A stretch of DNA of 64,000 nt from Mucilaginibacter segetis (GCF_016522075.1 NZ_JAEHFW010000001.1:1488001-1552000), one strand, 5' to 3'. Shown: positions 54,740-63,021, counted from the stretch's first letter. Made by a program: numbers and translations. Notes: generated by a model not told the origin, from the letters alone.

Positions 54740-55342
54740 ATGATAAAATTTATAAAAAATGTTAAAAAAGTACTTCCCTATGATAGGGATGAGTACATTG
54801 ATTTTTTTGGTGATCATTTTTATTCTTATACCGAATGGTTTGGGGTTTCATTTCAGTTACCGGGTGGTTATGAAGGAGGAAATATAAGTGAAACAGAATA
54901 CCTGGAGGCTTATGAAACGTGGTTTAAAACTGTAATATCACAATTCGGGAATAGTTCGTTGTGGACCGTAAATCATGACAAAAGAGATTTAGAATGGTTC
55001 CCTAATGAAGAAGATAATTTAACCAACTTACGAACACTGTTTGAACAAAATAACATACCTGATAAATTCAAAGGTGCTTTAGTTTTTACAACCGATGATT
55101 TATTAATGTTTTCTGCAGATTTGATCACTTATCCTGTTGCTGTATTCAATAAAGAAGGCTGGTTATATTCTGATTTGGATATTTCACATAACGCATTGCC
55201 ATTTATTATAAAAATATCCGCTCATTGTAATATTGACTTACTGAGTACTGATGAGGATCTATTGATGGAAATTGTAAATAAAAATAGCCCGGATGTTTTT
55301 ATACGGAGAGGCTTCGGATGTTTACCGCGAGGGGAAATGTAG
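54740..55342 (+). CDS. Unknown soluble protein, 200 aa
   Basis: 200 residues, acidic and rich in aromatic residues (YTEWFGVSFQLPGGYEGGNISETEYLEAYETWF is the region of residues 30-62). No signal peptide or membrane segment. The overall composition, with WFPNEEDNLTNLR and a C-terminal RRGFGCLPRGEM, is reminiscent of immunity-protein-like or SUKH-like proteins, but no family motif can be named and there is no toxin gene beside it. The coding frame is well kept, so it is likely real. It stands alone between the amt control region and the RepA-like gene. Confidence 0.6.
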   Translation: MIKFIKNVKKVLPYDRDEYIDFFGDHFYSYTEWFGVSFQLPGGYEGGNISETEYLEAYETWFKTVISQFGNSSLWTVNHDKRDLEWFPNEEDNLTNLRTLFEQNNIPDKFKGALVFTTDDLLMFSADLITYPVAVFNKEGWLYSDLDISHNALPFIIKISAHCNIDLLSTDEDLLMEIVNKNSPDVFIRRGFGCLPRGEM

Positions 55343-55386
55343 AGGGAAGTATTATGGTAATAAGGCTGTTGACACTTAATTCCCCC

Positions 55387-56475
55387 TCAACTTAAAATCC
55401 TGCTAATAGTTGCCAGGCCTATGTTTAATTCGGCGCTTATTTCACGATAGCTTTTTCCTTCGGCTTTTAATTTCAGCACATCTTCCTTAATTGCCTCACG
55501 TGATCGTTTTTCCGGTGTTTGCAAATGCGTTTGTTCGGTATCATAACTATCAAATACATAATGCAGGCTGTTCATGTCTTTTTCTATATGGCAAAGGCAC
55601 ACATTATCAGCTCCGTATAGTTTTTGCGCATTACGTTGTTTTATCTGTTTTAGGTACCTGCCACCCGGTACTAAAGTGCTTTCACCTATCGCGAAAGCGC
55701 TGTCGCAAAAATTAATGATCATCTTACTGCCCTGCAGGTCGTTCACCGTAAGCGGTCTGGCTGAACGCCTTTTAGGAGTATGCGCCAGGGCCAAAACGGA
55801 TAGTTTATACCTGTTCTTTAATTTTTTCAACTGTTTCATCAATGGCAGTGCATCCCTGCTGCGTTCTGTACCGCTGCGCATATAAGTGAGGTTGTCAATT
55901 ATCAGTACGCGGGCCTTGGTTTCCTTTATAGCGTGCTCAAGTGCGTAGTTTACATGGTCGTGGTAATTATCATACAGCACCGGGTTATCGGCTTCGGTAT
56001 TGAATTCCGCACGGAAAAACGTAAGCCCAAAAGCATAGCTCCCCCAGCGGTTATCAAAGTAACGGCTCTCGAACTGTTTGCTGCTCAGTTCAAAGTCAAC
56101 ATACAATACCGGTGTTTGCGGTTCTATTCCGTTGGCAAAGGGTTCCATAGTTTCGCCCTGCGCCAGGCTGTTGCCAATCTGCACCGCTAAAATTGATTTG
56201 CCCAGATTGGTATCCGCGAATAATATGCATAATTCCCCCTCGAACCAAAAATCGCCAAAGAGCATTCGCGGAGCATTTTTACCATATTCCTGCCGCATCC
56301 ATTCTCCTGCGGGCTTTACCCGCAATAAAGCCGATTTTTCTACATCAGCAAATATGGTGGGGTCTAACCCTGCCTTTTTTAATTTTTTATTGCTGCGTAC
56401 AACATCACGGCGTATATCATTAATTATATCCGGCCGTATGTGATTGATCGGGATCTCGAAATAAGTTCTGTTCAT
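55387..56475 (-). CDS. RepA/RecA-like AAA ATPase with C-terminal HTH
   Basis: 362 residues. RecA-fold ATPase core at about 70-300: the P-loop ADTNLGKS (87-94) has Ala for the first Gly of GxxxxGKS, and ARVLIIDNLTYM near residue 195 is Walker B. LALAHTPKR and LTVNDLQGSKMI follow as in RepA/AAA_25 hexameric helicases. The last 45 residues hold a helix-turn-helix, EGKSYREISAELNIGLATIS. Such proteins occur on plasmids and integrative elements of Bacteroidota, but no primase, relaxase or integrase is near. A repeat-rich upstream region (56547-56726) lies directly before its start. Confidence 0.8.
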   Translation of the reverse strand: MNRTYFEIPINHIRPDIINDIRRDVVRSNKKLKKAGLDPTIFADVEKSALLRVKPAGEWMRQEYGKNAPRMLFGDFWFEGELCILFADTNLGKSILAVQIGNSLAQGETMEPFANGIEPQTPVLYVDFELSSKQFESRYFDNRWGSYAFGLTFFRAEFNTEADNPVLYDNYHDHVNYALEHAIKETKARVLIIDNLTYMRSGTERSRDALPLMKQLKKLKNRYKLSVLALAHTPKRRSARPLTVNDLQGSKMIINFCDSAFAIGESTLVPGGRYLKQIKQRNAQKLYGADNVCLCHIEKDMNSLHYVFDSYDTEQTHLQTPEKRSREAIKEDVLKLKAEGKSYREISAELNIGLATISRILS

Positions 56476-56849
56476 AAAGTAATAATTTATATCTGTAAAA
56501 ATACAGAAATATCTTTATTATTACAATGTGGTTTTTAATAATTTTTTGTTCCGATCTTAAAAAAGCGGAACACTTTTTAAAAAATTTTAGTTAGCTATCA
56601 ATCAGTTATTTATGATACTTACATAAAGTAAATGCACCCAGAATTGATAAATAAAAAATATGATAAGTGACTGATTAAAAGAGTGTTCCGTTTGTTCCGT
56701 TTTGTATATACACACACGCGGAACACCTGAACAAAACAAGAGAGGATATGAATTTTGGGAAATAATTACAAGTCTTCGGGAAGTTTATCTATTTATCAGT
56801 ATTACGGCATACCGCAACTTTGTATCATTAATTACAAACAAACACAACA
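56476..56849. other. Repeat-rich control region between RepA-like ATPase and SDR
   Basis: 374 bases without a gene. It holds five copies of TGTTCCG/CGGAACA (listed separately) and a longer imperfect inverted repeat: AATCAGTTATTTATGA (56600-56615) against TGATAAGTGACTGATT (56661-56676), 13 of 16 positions matching. Confidence 0.6.
56547..56726. repeat. Five-copy TGTTCCG / CGGAACA array
   Basis: Copies at 56547-56553 (+), 56566-56572 (-), 56684-56690 (+), 56693-56699 (+) and 56719-56725 (-). Two are identical over GCGGAACAC (56565 and 56718) and a third is its complement but for the last base (GTGTTCCGT at 56683). Orientation and spacing suggest an operator set or iteron-like sites for the neighbouring RepA-like protein. 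Confidence 0.6.
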
Positions 56850-57596
56850 ATGAAAAAATTAGATAACAAAGTAGCCGTTATAACAGGTGGTAACAGCGGT
56901 ATAGGTTTAGCAACAGCACAATTGTTTGCACAACATGGTGCAAAGGTTACCATAACCGGCCGCAACCAGCAAACTATAGACGAAGCCGTTAAACAAATTG
57001 GCAATAACGTAATTGGTTTAACCAGCGATGCAGCCGATCTGCAAAAGATAGATAACCTCTACCAAACCGTTAGTGATAAATTTGGCAAGATAGATATACT
57101 GGTAATAAACGCGGGTGTATTTGCTGCTGCGCCACTGGCAGAGTTTACCGAAGAAATGTTCGACCAGATCAGCGACATCAACTTTAAAGGCGTATTTTTC
57201 TCGGTACAAAAGGCATTGCCTTATTTAAATGATAGCGCATCTATCATTATCACCTCATCAACCGTTAACGGGAAAGGATTTGCTACCATGTCGGCCTATT
57301 CGGCCTCAAAAGCCGCAGTACGCTCATTGGCGCGTAGTTTCTCTTCCGAATTGTTGGATAGAGGCATCCGTGTAAATGTACTTTCTCCGGGCCCTATAGA
57401 CACCCCGATATTTGAGCGTGGTGTTACTGCTGAACAAGCCGGCGATACTAAAGCCTACATGGCACAATCAACCCCGGTAAAACGCCTGGGTACTGCAGAT
57501 GAAATGGCCGAGGGCTTCCTTTACCTGGCATCTGATGATTCTAAATTTATGGTGGGTGGCGAGTTATTGCTCGACGGAGGTATTGGTAATTTATAA
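56850..57596 (+). CDS. Short-chain dehydrogenase/reductase
   Basis: 248 residues, classical SDR. The cofactor motif is ITGGNSGIGLATAQLF near residues 12-27, with the NAGV segment near 88. The active site is S (ITSSTVNG) with YSASKAAVRSLA (Tyr and Lys of YxxxK) near 150. RVNVLSPGPIDTP and GGELLLDGG complete the fold. The loop after beta strand 2 (TGRNQQTID) has Arg, which favours NADPH. Substrate unknown. It is followed by hairpins and an amidase gene. Confidence 0.9.
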   Translation: MKKLDNKVAVITGGNSGIGLATAQLFAQHGAKVTITGRNQQTIDEAVKQIGNNVIGLTSDAADLQKIDNLYQTVSDKFGKIDILVINAGVFAAAPLAEFTEEMFDQISDINFKGVFFSVQKALPYLNDSASIIITSSTVNGKGFATMSAYSASKAAVRSLARSFSSELLDRGIRVNVLSPGPIDTPIFERGVTAEQAGDTKAYMAQSTPVKRLGTADEMAEGFLYLASDDSKFMVGGELLLDGGIGNL

Positions 57597-57608
57597 TATC
57601 CTGAAATA

Positions 57609-57682
57609 AATAGCCCTTAGGGCTAATTTAATTAAATAAAACGCTGGTTTTAAGTAGTATATACTTAGGTCGGCGTTTTTTT
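57609..57682 (+). terminator. Terminator region after the SDR gene
   Basis: A short hairpin TAGCCC/GGGCTA (near 57610-57625) is followed by a longer one, AAAACGC (57638-57644) with GCGTTTT (57674-57680), containing an inner AAGTA/TACTT stem, and ending in T. The second is the better terminator. Confidence 0.7.
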
Positions 57683-57743
57683 ATTATAAATTTGGCTGTT
57701 GGTTTATTTAATATCATCTTTTAACAATTCTGTATCCCTTATC

Positions 57744-58535
57744 ATGAAAATAGCGCTGGCTTACGCACCATATCCAAAGAACATTGCTGACGGATTATAT
57801 TGGATAAATAAATTGGCTGCGGAAGCAGCAGCCGGGCAGGCAGAAATTATTTGTTTCCCGGAGTCGTACATACCAGGTTATCCGGGTACAGGCTTTGAAC
57901 CGGAGGCTCGCTCGCCCGAAAAGTTGCGTGACGCACTGGATGAGGTAGAAAACATAGCTTATGCAAATAATATCGCTGTTATTATACCTATGGACTGGTA
58001 CGGCCCTAACGGACTTTTAAACTTGGTCTATGTAGTATCAGCCTCCGGCGAATTGTTGGGTTACCAAACCAAAAACCAGTTAGATCCTACCGAGGATAAC
58101 ATTTGGATACCCGGCACTGAACGCAGTTTATTTGAAGTGAACGGCCTGAAGTTCGGTATCACAATTTGTCACGAAGGTTTTCGTTATCCGGAATCTGTAC
58201 GCTGGGCAGCGCGGGAGGGGGCCTCGGTTGTTTTTCATCCGCATTGTACAGGCGATGATGCTTCCGGTTTGCAATTAACCGATTGGGGGCATAAAAACAA
58301 CCCATATTACGAGAAGGCGATGATGCTGCGCGCTATGGAAAACACCATTTATTTTGCAAGTGTAAATTATGGCTTTAAATACCCCGAATCCGGCTCGGCA
58401 GTTATTGCCCCTGACGGCACCTGTATTGCCGGTCAACCCTATGGCAAAGCGGGTATTATAATAGCCGATATTGACCCGGCACAAGCCACGGGCTTGTTAG
58501 CCAAACGGTTTAAACCGGAGTTATACAAGTGGTAG
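57744..58535 (+). CDS. Carbon-nitrogen hydrolase (nitrilase superfamily)
   Basis: 263 residues from the ATG at 57744; the frame begins 15 codons earlier without family similarity. The catalytic triad is visible: E40 in CFPESYIPGYPG, K110 in YQTKNQLDPTED and C142 in GITICHEGFRYPE. Members hydrolyse amides, nitriles or carbamoyl groups; the FPESYIPGYP motif resembles nitrilase/cyanide hydratase, but the Cys context CHEG is more like amidases. Substrate unknown. It has no close operon partner. Confidence 0.87.
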   Translation: MKIALAYAPYPKNIADGLYWINKLAAEAAAGQAEIICFPESYIPGYPGTGFEPEARSPEKLRDALDEVENIAYANNIAVIIPMDWYGPNGLLNLVYVVSASGELLGYQTKNQLDPTEDNIWIPGTERSLFEVNGLKFGITICHEGFRYPESVRWAAREGASVVFHPHCTGDDASGLQLTDWGHKNNPYYEKAMMLRAMENTIYFASVNYGFKYPESGSAVIAPDGTCIAGQPYGKAGIIIADIDPAQATGLLAKRFKPELYKW

Positions 58536-58681
58536 GTAAAATTCCAATGATGTTTTAAAAATCATTATTCATATTTCCATCGGTCGCTATTTACCCTGCA
58601 TTTGTCGCATATATACCGTTAGCGTTGTAATTTTATTATAGAGATTTGTACAAAACAAACGGATTTTTTAATAATTATAAC

Positions 58682-58686
58682 AGGAG
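58682..58686 (+). promoter_or_regulatory. Strong Shine-Dalgarno for the RibD-C-type reductase
   Basis: AGGAG eight bases before the ATG at 58695. Most genes here lack such a site, so translation of this one may be unusually ribosome-binding-site driven. Confidence 0.6.
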
Positions 58687-58694
58687 AGCTTCAC

Positions 58695-59288
58695 ATGAGA
58701 AAAATAATTGTTTTATCCTTTATCACATTAGACGGCGTAATGCAGGCACCCGGCGGGCCTGAAGAAGACCCATCCGGCGGTTTTAAATATGGTGGTTGGA
58801 CAGCACCCTATAACGACGAAGTATCCGGTAACGTGATGCAAAAACAAATGGAAAGGGCGGATTTGCTGCTCGGCAGAAAAACGTATGAGATATTTGCGGG
58901 TTACTGGCCTGAACATGCCGACCATTGGCCCGGTGTTAATGAGGTTACCAAATATGTATTTTCCAATACTATGCAAAGCGCGGATTGGGAGAACACGGTA
59001 TTCCTTACCAACGTTGCAGACATCGAAAAGCTAAAAAACTCGGAAGGTGCCGACCTTAAAATTTGGGGCAGCAGTAAACTTGTTCAGCTATTGCTTAAAC
59101 ATGGTCTTGTAGACGAATTCTGGCTGAACATTCACCCCATAACCTTAGGCAAAGGGAAGAAACTGTTTGACGATAGTGCGGTGCCGGCAGCGTTCACACT
59201 TGTAGAAAGCACGGCTACCCCGGGCGGCGTTATCATGGCCAATTTCAAAAAAGCAGGAGAAGTTAAAACGGGCACTGTAGGGGAATGA
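58695..59288 (+). CDS. RibD C-terminal/dihydrofolate-reductase-like protein
   Basis: 197 residues with the DHFR-like fold of the RibD_C family: FITLDGVMQAPGG at the N-terminus, LLGRKTYEIFAGYWP near residue 57, LKIWGSSKLVQLLLKHGLVDEFWLNIHPITLGKGKKLF near residue 116-150. In this group NAD(P)H reduction of a small heterocycle is presumed; most members are uncharacterised and are not true FolA. It has a clear Shine-Dalgarno. Composition is similar to its surroundings, so transfer is not indicated. Confidence 0.85.
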   Translation: MRKIIVLSFITLDGVMQAPGGPEEDPSGGFKYGGWTAPYNDEVSGNVMQKQMERADLLLGRKTYEIFAGYWPEHADHWPGVNEVTKYVFSNTMQSADWENTVFLTNVADIEKLKNSEGADLKIWGSSKLVQLLLKHGLVDEFWLNIHPITLGKGKKLFDDSAVPAAFTLVESTATPGGVIMANFKKAGEVKTGTVGE

Positions 59289-59370
59289 AATATATTATCA
59301 GCAGTTTGAATAATTAATAAGTAAACGGAATAAGATTGCTAAGATATTTAGTCTAAAATAATGTATACAG

Positions 59371-59856
59371 TTAATTCATAAGTTGCTCATAAATATATTT
59401 CTGCATGCTATAGTCGTCAGGATATTGTTTACGCGCTTTATCTTTAGCCGTAGCGTTGGTTGCGCGCTGCATAAATATCTTTGCAATTAACTGTTGGTCG
59501 TATACATATTTTTGCATGCTGTAATCTTTTATGTATTGTTTAATTGCAAAACGCTTCAACTCAACATCGGTTACTATATTCATATAGGCCTTATCTGCTT
59601 TTTGCTCATTGTATACATATTCCTGCATACTATAATCATCGGGATATTGATTTTCTGCAAAATGCTTTAACTCTTGGTCAGTTACATCGGTCATATATAC
59701 ATAACCCTTTTTTTGCTCATCATAAATATACTTCTGCATTTCAGCATCTGTCGGATATTGTTTTTTGGCGATCGCCCATAGTTTTTCCTCAATGGTTTGG
59801 GCAAAGGCAGATGAATAAAATAGCGCACTAAATATCAAAGCAAGGATAGGTTTCAT
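59371..59856 (-). CDS. Secreted protein of four 37-residue tandem repeats
   Basis: 161 residues. A signal peptide (1-19, ending SSAFA) is followed by repeats at 30-66, 67-103, 104-140 and a final 21-residue partial copy at 141-161. The repeat core is A-x-x-Q-Y-P-x-D-Y-S-M-Q-K-Y-[IV]-Y-x-x-Q, with strongly conserved aromatic and Met-Gln positions. The register is exact, without length change between full copies, so the array is maintained or recently expanded. No family recognised. It may form a helical solenoid in the periplasm or outside the cell. It stands alone. Confidence 0.72.
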   Translation of the reverse strand: MKPILALIFSALFYSSAFAQTIEEKLWAIAKKQYPTDAEMQKYIYDEQKKGYVYMTDVTDQELKHFAENQYPDDYSMQEYVYNEQKADKAYMNIVTDVELKRFAIKQYIKDYSMQKYVYDQQLIAKIFMQRATNATAKDKARKQYPDDYSMQKYIYEQLMN

Positions 59857-60146
59857 GATAATTTTGAATATTAAATTAAGAATTATATTTCCAATTGCAA
59901 TATAATAATTTTTGATTTTCTGCCATTTTTAACAGCATCTCTGTCCTGATCATATTAATAAAATACTGATTTTATCGGGTAGTGTCTTTCGGTTGTTATT
60001 TATTGAGAAATAAAGAGTTAATTAACAAAAAGCCATCCATAATTGAATAGCTTTTGTACCCGGGCGATACAGATTTTCAAATACTTGATTAAGGATTTAG
60101 ATGTTTTAATGCGTTTAATATTTAAAACGGTAACCTTTGCGTTTTT

Positions 60147-61265
60147 TCAACATCCTTTATTGGGCATGGCGTATATCACATTGCCTGAAACGGATATATT
60201 GAAGCCATAATTCTCTACAGCGGGTAATACAAGCTTTTCCCATGTTTTGCCCATGTCAGCCGACCGGAATGCGCCATCGGAGCGACCACATATTAAATAC
60301 TCACCCATTTGTTTGATGGATAAAATGTTGGATGTAGATTTAACTAAGCCTGTTCTTTTCATTAATAAACTACTCCAGGAAGGTTGAAGATCTTCGCCTA
60401 TTGCCTTCCAGGTTTTTCCACCATCTGTTGAAATATGTGCTGTATTGGTTTTAGTTATGGGGTTGTATACTATAGCAGCAAATCCTCCATCTATAGGTTC
60501 CACATCAATGCCAAGTCCGCCTTCAGTAAACACCCGATCCCAGTTTTCACCATCATCGGTCGATCTTAATATTCCATTTTTGTTGGTGGTGAGTATTACA
60601 CCGTTTGACTCTGCCAAATTCATTCTACCGTCTCCAACATGCAGTTGTTTCCATGTTTTCCCATGGTCGGCAGATCGGAAAAGGCTGTTACTGGAGCCAA
60701 TCAGAACCGTGCCTCTGTCAGTTTCAAAAACGGTGCGTACTTCTCTTTCTTTATAATTCTTGTACATCCAATCCATCGTTTTATCTATACTTGTGGCTTG
60801 CTGCTGAAAATTCGTGTATATAGGCAACCAGTTACCTGTTCCGTTTGCTTTTTGCAAAAATTGACCCCTGATATCATACGCAAGTATCCCATTCTGGCCA
60901 GCCACAATATTACGTTGATTCCCGGGAAAAATTTCTTTTGTCCAAAATGAAGTTGTAGCATTTGGGTCACTGTGGTAAACCCCATTGCCGGCACGTAAAT
61001 AGATCCCGTCACGGTCATTTGCAAATAGTCCTTTACTCCATACGCCTGTTCTCTGCAAATTTTCGGGTAATCCTTCGCTAATGTTCTGCCATGTTTTTCC
61101 GCCATCGGTAGATCTGAAGATGATGTTCAAAGTCACTGATTTTGTGCCTTTTGTTGTTATCTTTCCTGCTTCCTGTTCTTTTGGTATAAAAGAATTCAGC
61201 AGAAATACGATCAGGAGGATAGCCGGAGCAAGTACAAATAATCTTTTCCTTTTTTGATTTTTCAT
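60147..61265 (-). CDS. Membrane-anchored or secreted BNR-repeat (sialidase-like propeller) protein
   Basis: 372 residues. An uncleaved or cleavable hydrophobic N-terminus (about 7-25, LFVLAPAILLIVFLLNSF) is followed by a propeller with five Asp-box/BNR repeats: STDGGKTW, SADHGKTW, STDDGENW, STDGGKTW and SADMGKTW. Sialidase catalytic residues (Arg triad, Tyr) are not recognisable, so this is a Ycf48/sortilin-like propeller rather than a sialidase. Divergent from the ToxR-like regulator with 102 bases between starts, which suggests that the regulator controls it. Confidence 0.82.
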   Translation of the reverse strand: MKNQKRKRLFVLAPAILLIVFLLNSFIPKEQEAGKITTKGTKSVTLNIIFRSTDGGKTWQNISEGLPENLQRTGVWSKGLFANDRDGIYLRAGNGVYHSDPNATTSFWTKEIFPGNQRNIVAGQNGILAYDIRGQFLQKANGTGNWLPIYTNFQQQATSIDKTMDWMYKNYKEREVRTVFETDRGTVLIGSSNSLFRSADHGKTWKQLHVGDGRMNLAESNGVILTTNKNGILRSTDDGENWDRVFTEGGLGIDVEPIDGGFAAIVYNPITKTNTAHISTDGGKTWKAIGEDLQPSWSSLLMKRTGLVKSTSNILSIKQMGEYLICGRSDGAFRSADMGKTWEKLVLPAVENYGFNISVSGNVIYAMPNKGC

Positions 61266-61271
61266 ATTCTA

Positions 61272-61293
61272 TAAATTTGATGCAGCAAATTTA
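61272..61293. promoter_or_regulatory. Inverted repeat upstream of the BNR gene
   Basis: TAAATTTG (61272-61279) and CAAATTTA (61286-61293), perfect 8-bp arms with six bases between, six bases before the BNR start. Possible operator in the shared control region. Confidence 0.4.
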
Positions 61294-61324
61294 CTTTGAT
61301 AGTTTTCGACTTTAGAAATTTGTA

Positions 61325-61357
61325 TTGTAAATAAAAATGTAAACTTTGTAAATAAAA
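61325..61357 (+). promoter_or_regulatory. Direct repeats before the ToxR-like gene
   Basis: TTGTAAATAAAA at 61325-61336 and again at 61346-61357, 21 bases apart (two helical turns), with a further TGTAAA at 61338-61343 between them. They end ten bases before the start codon. Direct repeats in helical phase are the usual binding sites of OmpR/PhoB-type domains, so autoregulation is likely. Confidence 0.5.
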
Positions 61358-61367
61358 CATTGACACT

Positions 61368-62258
61368 ATGCCTGATAGCCGAAACCTTCTGACCGTGAAA
61401 CGGAAGTACGTTTTTGGAGCGGTACTGCTTTTATTTATTTCAGTTATCTGCGTAGCTTTCTGCATAACGGATAATGACGAATTTGCTATCGCCAGAAGGG
61501 AAGTTTTGCTCCGCAGGATAGGGCATGAGTTGCTATTACAGTCGGGCGACAGTACATCAAGGGTGCTTCCGGTAAAAAAAACAGGTAAAAATGAATACCG
61601 GATCAGCTTTGAGAAGGAGTTTACTTTTAAACCGGGTTCCCTAGTAAGTACAACCCGGCGTTTGTTGGCAAAAGATGTACTTTCTGCTGATTATGTTGTT
61701 AATGTTTTAAACAGTGGCACGTCCGGCGTGGTTTACGGATATGCTATATCAAAAAGTAAAAAAGATGATATTATAACCTGCATAGGAAGAAAGCAACCCA
61801 AAGCGAGCTACCTGATCAATATTAAGTTTAAACCGAAGGGAGTAATCACAGAAAAGAGTGCCTATGTTTTGGGCAGCTTGCCATTTTTAGCATTTGTTGG
61901 TTTTATTTTTTTGAGATATGTTGAGCCACTAAGAGTTTTACCGGACAGGAAAAATGCTGATATGTTAAGTTTTGGCGGGGTGCTGTTCGATGCGAATAAT
62001 AAGAAACTGATGATAAACGGTGTAACGATAGAACTGACGGGTACGGAATCGCGTTTATTACTCATATTCGCGCTGTCTCCAAATCAAATTATAGAGAGAG
62101 GCAGGCTGCAAAAAGAGATATGGGAAGATGAAGGTGTTATTGTTGGGCGTAGTTTAGATATGTTCATATCCAAACTCAGAAAAAAACTGGAACCCGATCC
62201 GACCATTAAAATTGCTGTTATACGCGGCAAGGGGTATAAGCTGGAGATAAACGCCTGA
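61368..62258 (+). CDS. ToxR-like membrane protein with OmpR/PhoB-type winged helix
   Basis: 296 residues. Membrane helices at about 13-33 and 164-186 enclose a 130-residue extracytoplasmic region with FAIARREVLLRRIGHELLLQSGD at its start. A C-terminal Trans_reg_C winged helix (about 200-294) carries LTGTESRLLLIFALSPNQIIERGRL, EIWEDEGVIVGRSLDMFISKLRKKLEPDP and VIRGKGYKLEI (positions about 217, 246, 283). Unlike ToxR, the DNA-binding domain is at the C-terminus after the second helix. No receiver and no kinase. It probably senses an envelope signal and controls the divergent BNR gene. Confidence 0.85.
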   Translation: MPDSRNLLTVKRKYVFGAVLLLFISVICVAFCITDNDEFAIARREVLLRRIGHELLLQSGDSTSRVLPVKKTGKNEYRISFEKEFTFKPGSLVSTTRRLLAKDVLSADYVVNVLNSGTSGVVYGYAISKSKKDDIITCIGRKQPKASYLINIKFKPKGVITEKSAYVLGSLPFLAFVGFIFLRYVEPLRVLPDRKNADMLSFGGVLFDANNKKLMINGVTIELTGTESRLLLIFALSPNQIIERGRLQKEIWEDEGVIVGRSLDMFISKLRKKLEPDPTIKIAVIRGKGYKLEINA

Positions 62259-62421
62259 GGAGAACTTACACTGCGCCGGAATCGGGACGCGATGAGTTAC
62301 GGATATCTGAACACTTTATTGAAGACTTATAGGTTATTAATGAATAGAATCTATCTGTTTTGAGGAGGAATAGATATTTTTACAAACAGTTGCTATGCTT
62401 AAAATAATAAAGTCTTCAACT

Positions 62422-62991
62422 TTATTTGGTTTCTCCATGATATATTGCCAAAGCGTTATCAATATCTTTTATATCAAACCACGCAATAGCATTTATGTCG
62501 ATTATTTCATTTGTTCTTTTTGGCCCGGACAAATTATCTAAATCCTTCGGATGAATTTCTTTCACCACCAATTTACCTTTTTCTATTTCCCTAAATCCAT
62601 AATAGATTGATGTAAAGTTCCATTCTAAAAATCCAAAAAGTTGCTCAGTAGGTTTAAATAAAATAAAAGGGAAATCTGGTTTGGATGAATTTTCTTTATA
62701 TGCAGGTTTTCTGAAGATTAAACAACCTGAAAGCGGGGCATAGTCATAGGTTTTTTCTGTGTCATACCAAACCCAAGTTACAGCGGAGTTAGCAAGCGGT
62801 TTTGGATTATCTTTTTCAGCATAAATAGCAATTAGTCCGGCGTAACACATCATTCTCCACTCATTGATATTATATATGTAAACTCCATACCTTTCATCAA
62901 TCGTTTCTGAAAAATAATCCTTAGTCCAGCTGGGTTTTTTATAACATTTCAAGGTAGAGATGTCAATCTCCCATTTATTGGTATCCTCCAT
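62422..62991 (-). CDS. Unknown soluble protein, 189 aa
   Basis: 189 residues from the ATG at 62991 (the frame extends 13 codons further into the tRNA terminator, which is unlikely). Rich in Trp and Tyr: TWVWYDTEKTYDYAPLSG and EWNFTSIYYGFREIEKGK. No signal peptide, no membrane helix, no family recognised. The composition resembles small orphan proteins common in this phylum. It lies between the ToxR-like gene and the tRNA pair. Confidence 0.55.
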   Translation of the reverse strand: MEDTNKWEIDISTLKCYKKPSWTKDYFSETIDERYGVYIYNINEWRMMCYAGLIAIYAEKDNPKPLANSAVTWVWYDTEKTYDYAPLSGCLIFRKPAYKENSSKPDFPFILFKPTEQLFGFLEWNFTSIYYGFREIEKGKLVVKEIHPKDLDNLSGPKRTNEIIDINAIAWFDIKDIDNALAIYHGETK

Positions 62992-63021
62992 ATTTGCCTT
63001 ATTAATTACAGAGACGGAAAT

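Noticed and set aside
59893..59905. ATTGCAATATAATA upstream of the repeat protein, similar to the ArsR operators
   Set aside because: Only the right half matches; the left half of the 12-bp palindrome is CCA instead of an AT stretch. No link to arsenic and AT-rich context.
60147..61265. Sialidase (neuraminidase)
   Set aside because: Asp boxes are present but the Arg triad and catalytic Tyr/Glu are not recognisable.
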